A stretch of DNA of 5,532 bases from Nitrospiraceae bacterium (GTDB lineage: Bacteria > Nitrospirota > Nitrospiria > Nitrospirales > Nitrospiraceae), in NCBI GenBank assembly GCA_025934615.1, contig JAICXS010000162.1, positions 1 through 5,532 on the forward strand, in the 5' to 3' direction. The position numbers and the translations under genes are program-made. Below the pieces are notes generated by a model. The model did no database searches. It had not been told where the DNA came from and saw only the letters and a list, made by a program, of their open reading frames with translations. This document shows, one piece after another, positions 4,896 to 5,532 of this stretch. Positions within the stretch are counted from its first letter, which is position 1, and each line of letters starts with the position of its first letter.

Positions 4896-5532
4896 ATGAC
4901 GCTCACCGACTCGATCAAGCAAGAAGCGACTGTTCTCGGCTTCGACGCTGTCGGCATCAGTCGCATCCCTCCAGCGGAGAGCATTCCGCTCCCGCTGCTT
5001 GATCGGTTACGTGAATGGCTACGCCAAGGTTATGGCGGCATGATGGCATGGATCGGCCGCGATCCCGAGCGGCGGGCTGATCCCCGACGTGTGCTCCCCG
5101 GCTGCCGGTCCATCATCTCTGTTGGAATGAATTACTACACGGATCGGCGGGCCAATGAAGACCCTGCCCATGGCCGCATTGCCCGGTATGCCTGGGGGCA
5201 GGATTATCACGACGTGATGGGACCGCGGCTCGACCAGTTCGCCGCGCGCATCCGTCACTTCGCCCCAGAGGCGCAGACGCGTTGGTACGTCGATACCGGT
5301 CCCATCATGGAAAAAGCCTGGGCACAGCACGCGGGCATCGGTTGGATCGGCAAACATTCCAATCTGGTTTCGACTCGCTTCGGCTCCTGGCTTTTGTTAG
5401 GAGAGATTCTCACGACACTAGAGCTGACTCCTGACGAGCCGGCTCTGGATCTCTGCGGATCGTGTACGCTGTGTATCCGCGCCTGTCCGACCGGCGCCAT
5501 CATTGAGCCGTACGTGGTCGATGCCCGCCGCT
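4896..5532 (+). CDS. queG: Epoxyqueuosine reductase QueG (3' end beyond window)
   Basis: QueG reduces epoxyqueuosine at position 34 of GUN-anticodon tRNAs to queuosine, the last step of that pathway, using cobalamin and two [4Fe-4S] clusters in the cytoplasm. The 212 residues visible include ERRADPRRVLPGCRSIISVG (58-77) and ARYAWGQDYHDVM (96-108). They also include YVDTGPIMEKAWA (131-143), where Asp133 should be the catalytic acid, and IGWIGKHSNL (148-157) with GSWLLLGEIL (163-172). The first ferredoxin-type cluster motif is C187-x2-C190-x2-C193-x3-C197-P. The second cluster and the C-terminal region lie beyond the edge, which cuts the gene after about 55-60% of a usual 350-390-residue protein. 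ATG 4896 is chosen because the family N-terminus follows directly; no clear Shine-Dalgarno site is present, and an ATG at 4880 is out of frame. The 117-bp gap upstream carries a possible terminator, so queG probably has its own promoter, not identified. Secure identification. Confidence 0.95.
   Translation, partial: MTLTDSIKQEATVLGFDAVGISRIPPAESIPLPLLDRLREWLRQGYGGMMAWIGRDPERRADPRRVLPGCRSIISVGMNYYTDRRANEDPAHGRIARYAWGQDYHDVMGPRLDQFAARIRHFAPEAQTRWYVDTGPIMEKAWAQHAGIGWIGKHSNLVSTRFGSWLLLGEILTTLELTPDEPALDLCGSCTLCIRACPTGAIIEPYVVDARR

Noticed and set aside
1..5532. CRISPR array, IS transposase, toxin-antitoxin pair or phage genes
   Set aside because: No regularly spaced repeats of CRISPR size, no transposase or recombinase motifs, and no pair with toxin-antitoxin features were seen on either strand.

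Overview
The window looks like bacterial chromosome of moderately high GC content. It most resembles Nitrospira or a close relative in the Nitrospirota. That placement is from memory of family flavour, not from a search. The supporting cues are the short N-terminal module (AAEAAFRG...WSAAAR.VY) of the first gene, several small orphan proteins of a type I associate with Nitrospira genomes, and a palindromic intergenic element between trxB and thiI. No IS transposase, CRISPR array, rRNA or tRNA gene was found.

Layout, left to right. Positions 1-113 are AT-rich and non-coding and contain a degenerate 8-bp tandem repeat. A leftward gene (114-752) encodes a DUF6573-like protein of unknown function. 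A divergent promoter region (753-932) follows, in which both genes appear to begin at, or within a base or so of, their predicted transcription starts (leaderless). The rightward genes are then trxB (thioredoxin reductase, 933-1850), a roughly 165-bp element with terminal inverted repeats (1849-2013), thiI (tRNA 4-thiouridine synthase, short form without rhodanese domain, 2047-3231), and a 281-bp spacer with a candidate promoter. After the spacer come two small cytoplasmic orphans (3513-3860 and 3904-4206), a small cysteine-rich secreted protein (4389-4778), an AT-rich hairpin and repeat region, and the 5' part of queG (epoxyqueuosine reductase, 4896 to the window end, incomplete).

Functional picture. 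Two genes modify tRNA: ThiI makes s4U at position 8 and QueG does the last step of queuosine synthesis at position 34. TrxB supplies reduced thioredoxin. These are housekeeping functions and the genes are not tightly packed: gaps of 43 to about 280 bp, several with their own promoter-like signals, argue against one operon. Only the 3513 and 3904 genes (43-bp gap) look co-transcribed.

No convincing new multi-gene system is visible. The points most worth a second look are the element overlapping the trxB stop codon, the paired leaderless-type promoters, the degenerate octamer repeats present at both ends of the window, the DUF6573-like fusion protein, the orphan pair, and the eight-cysteine secreted protein.
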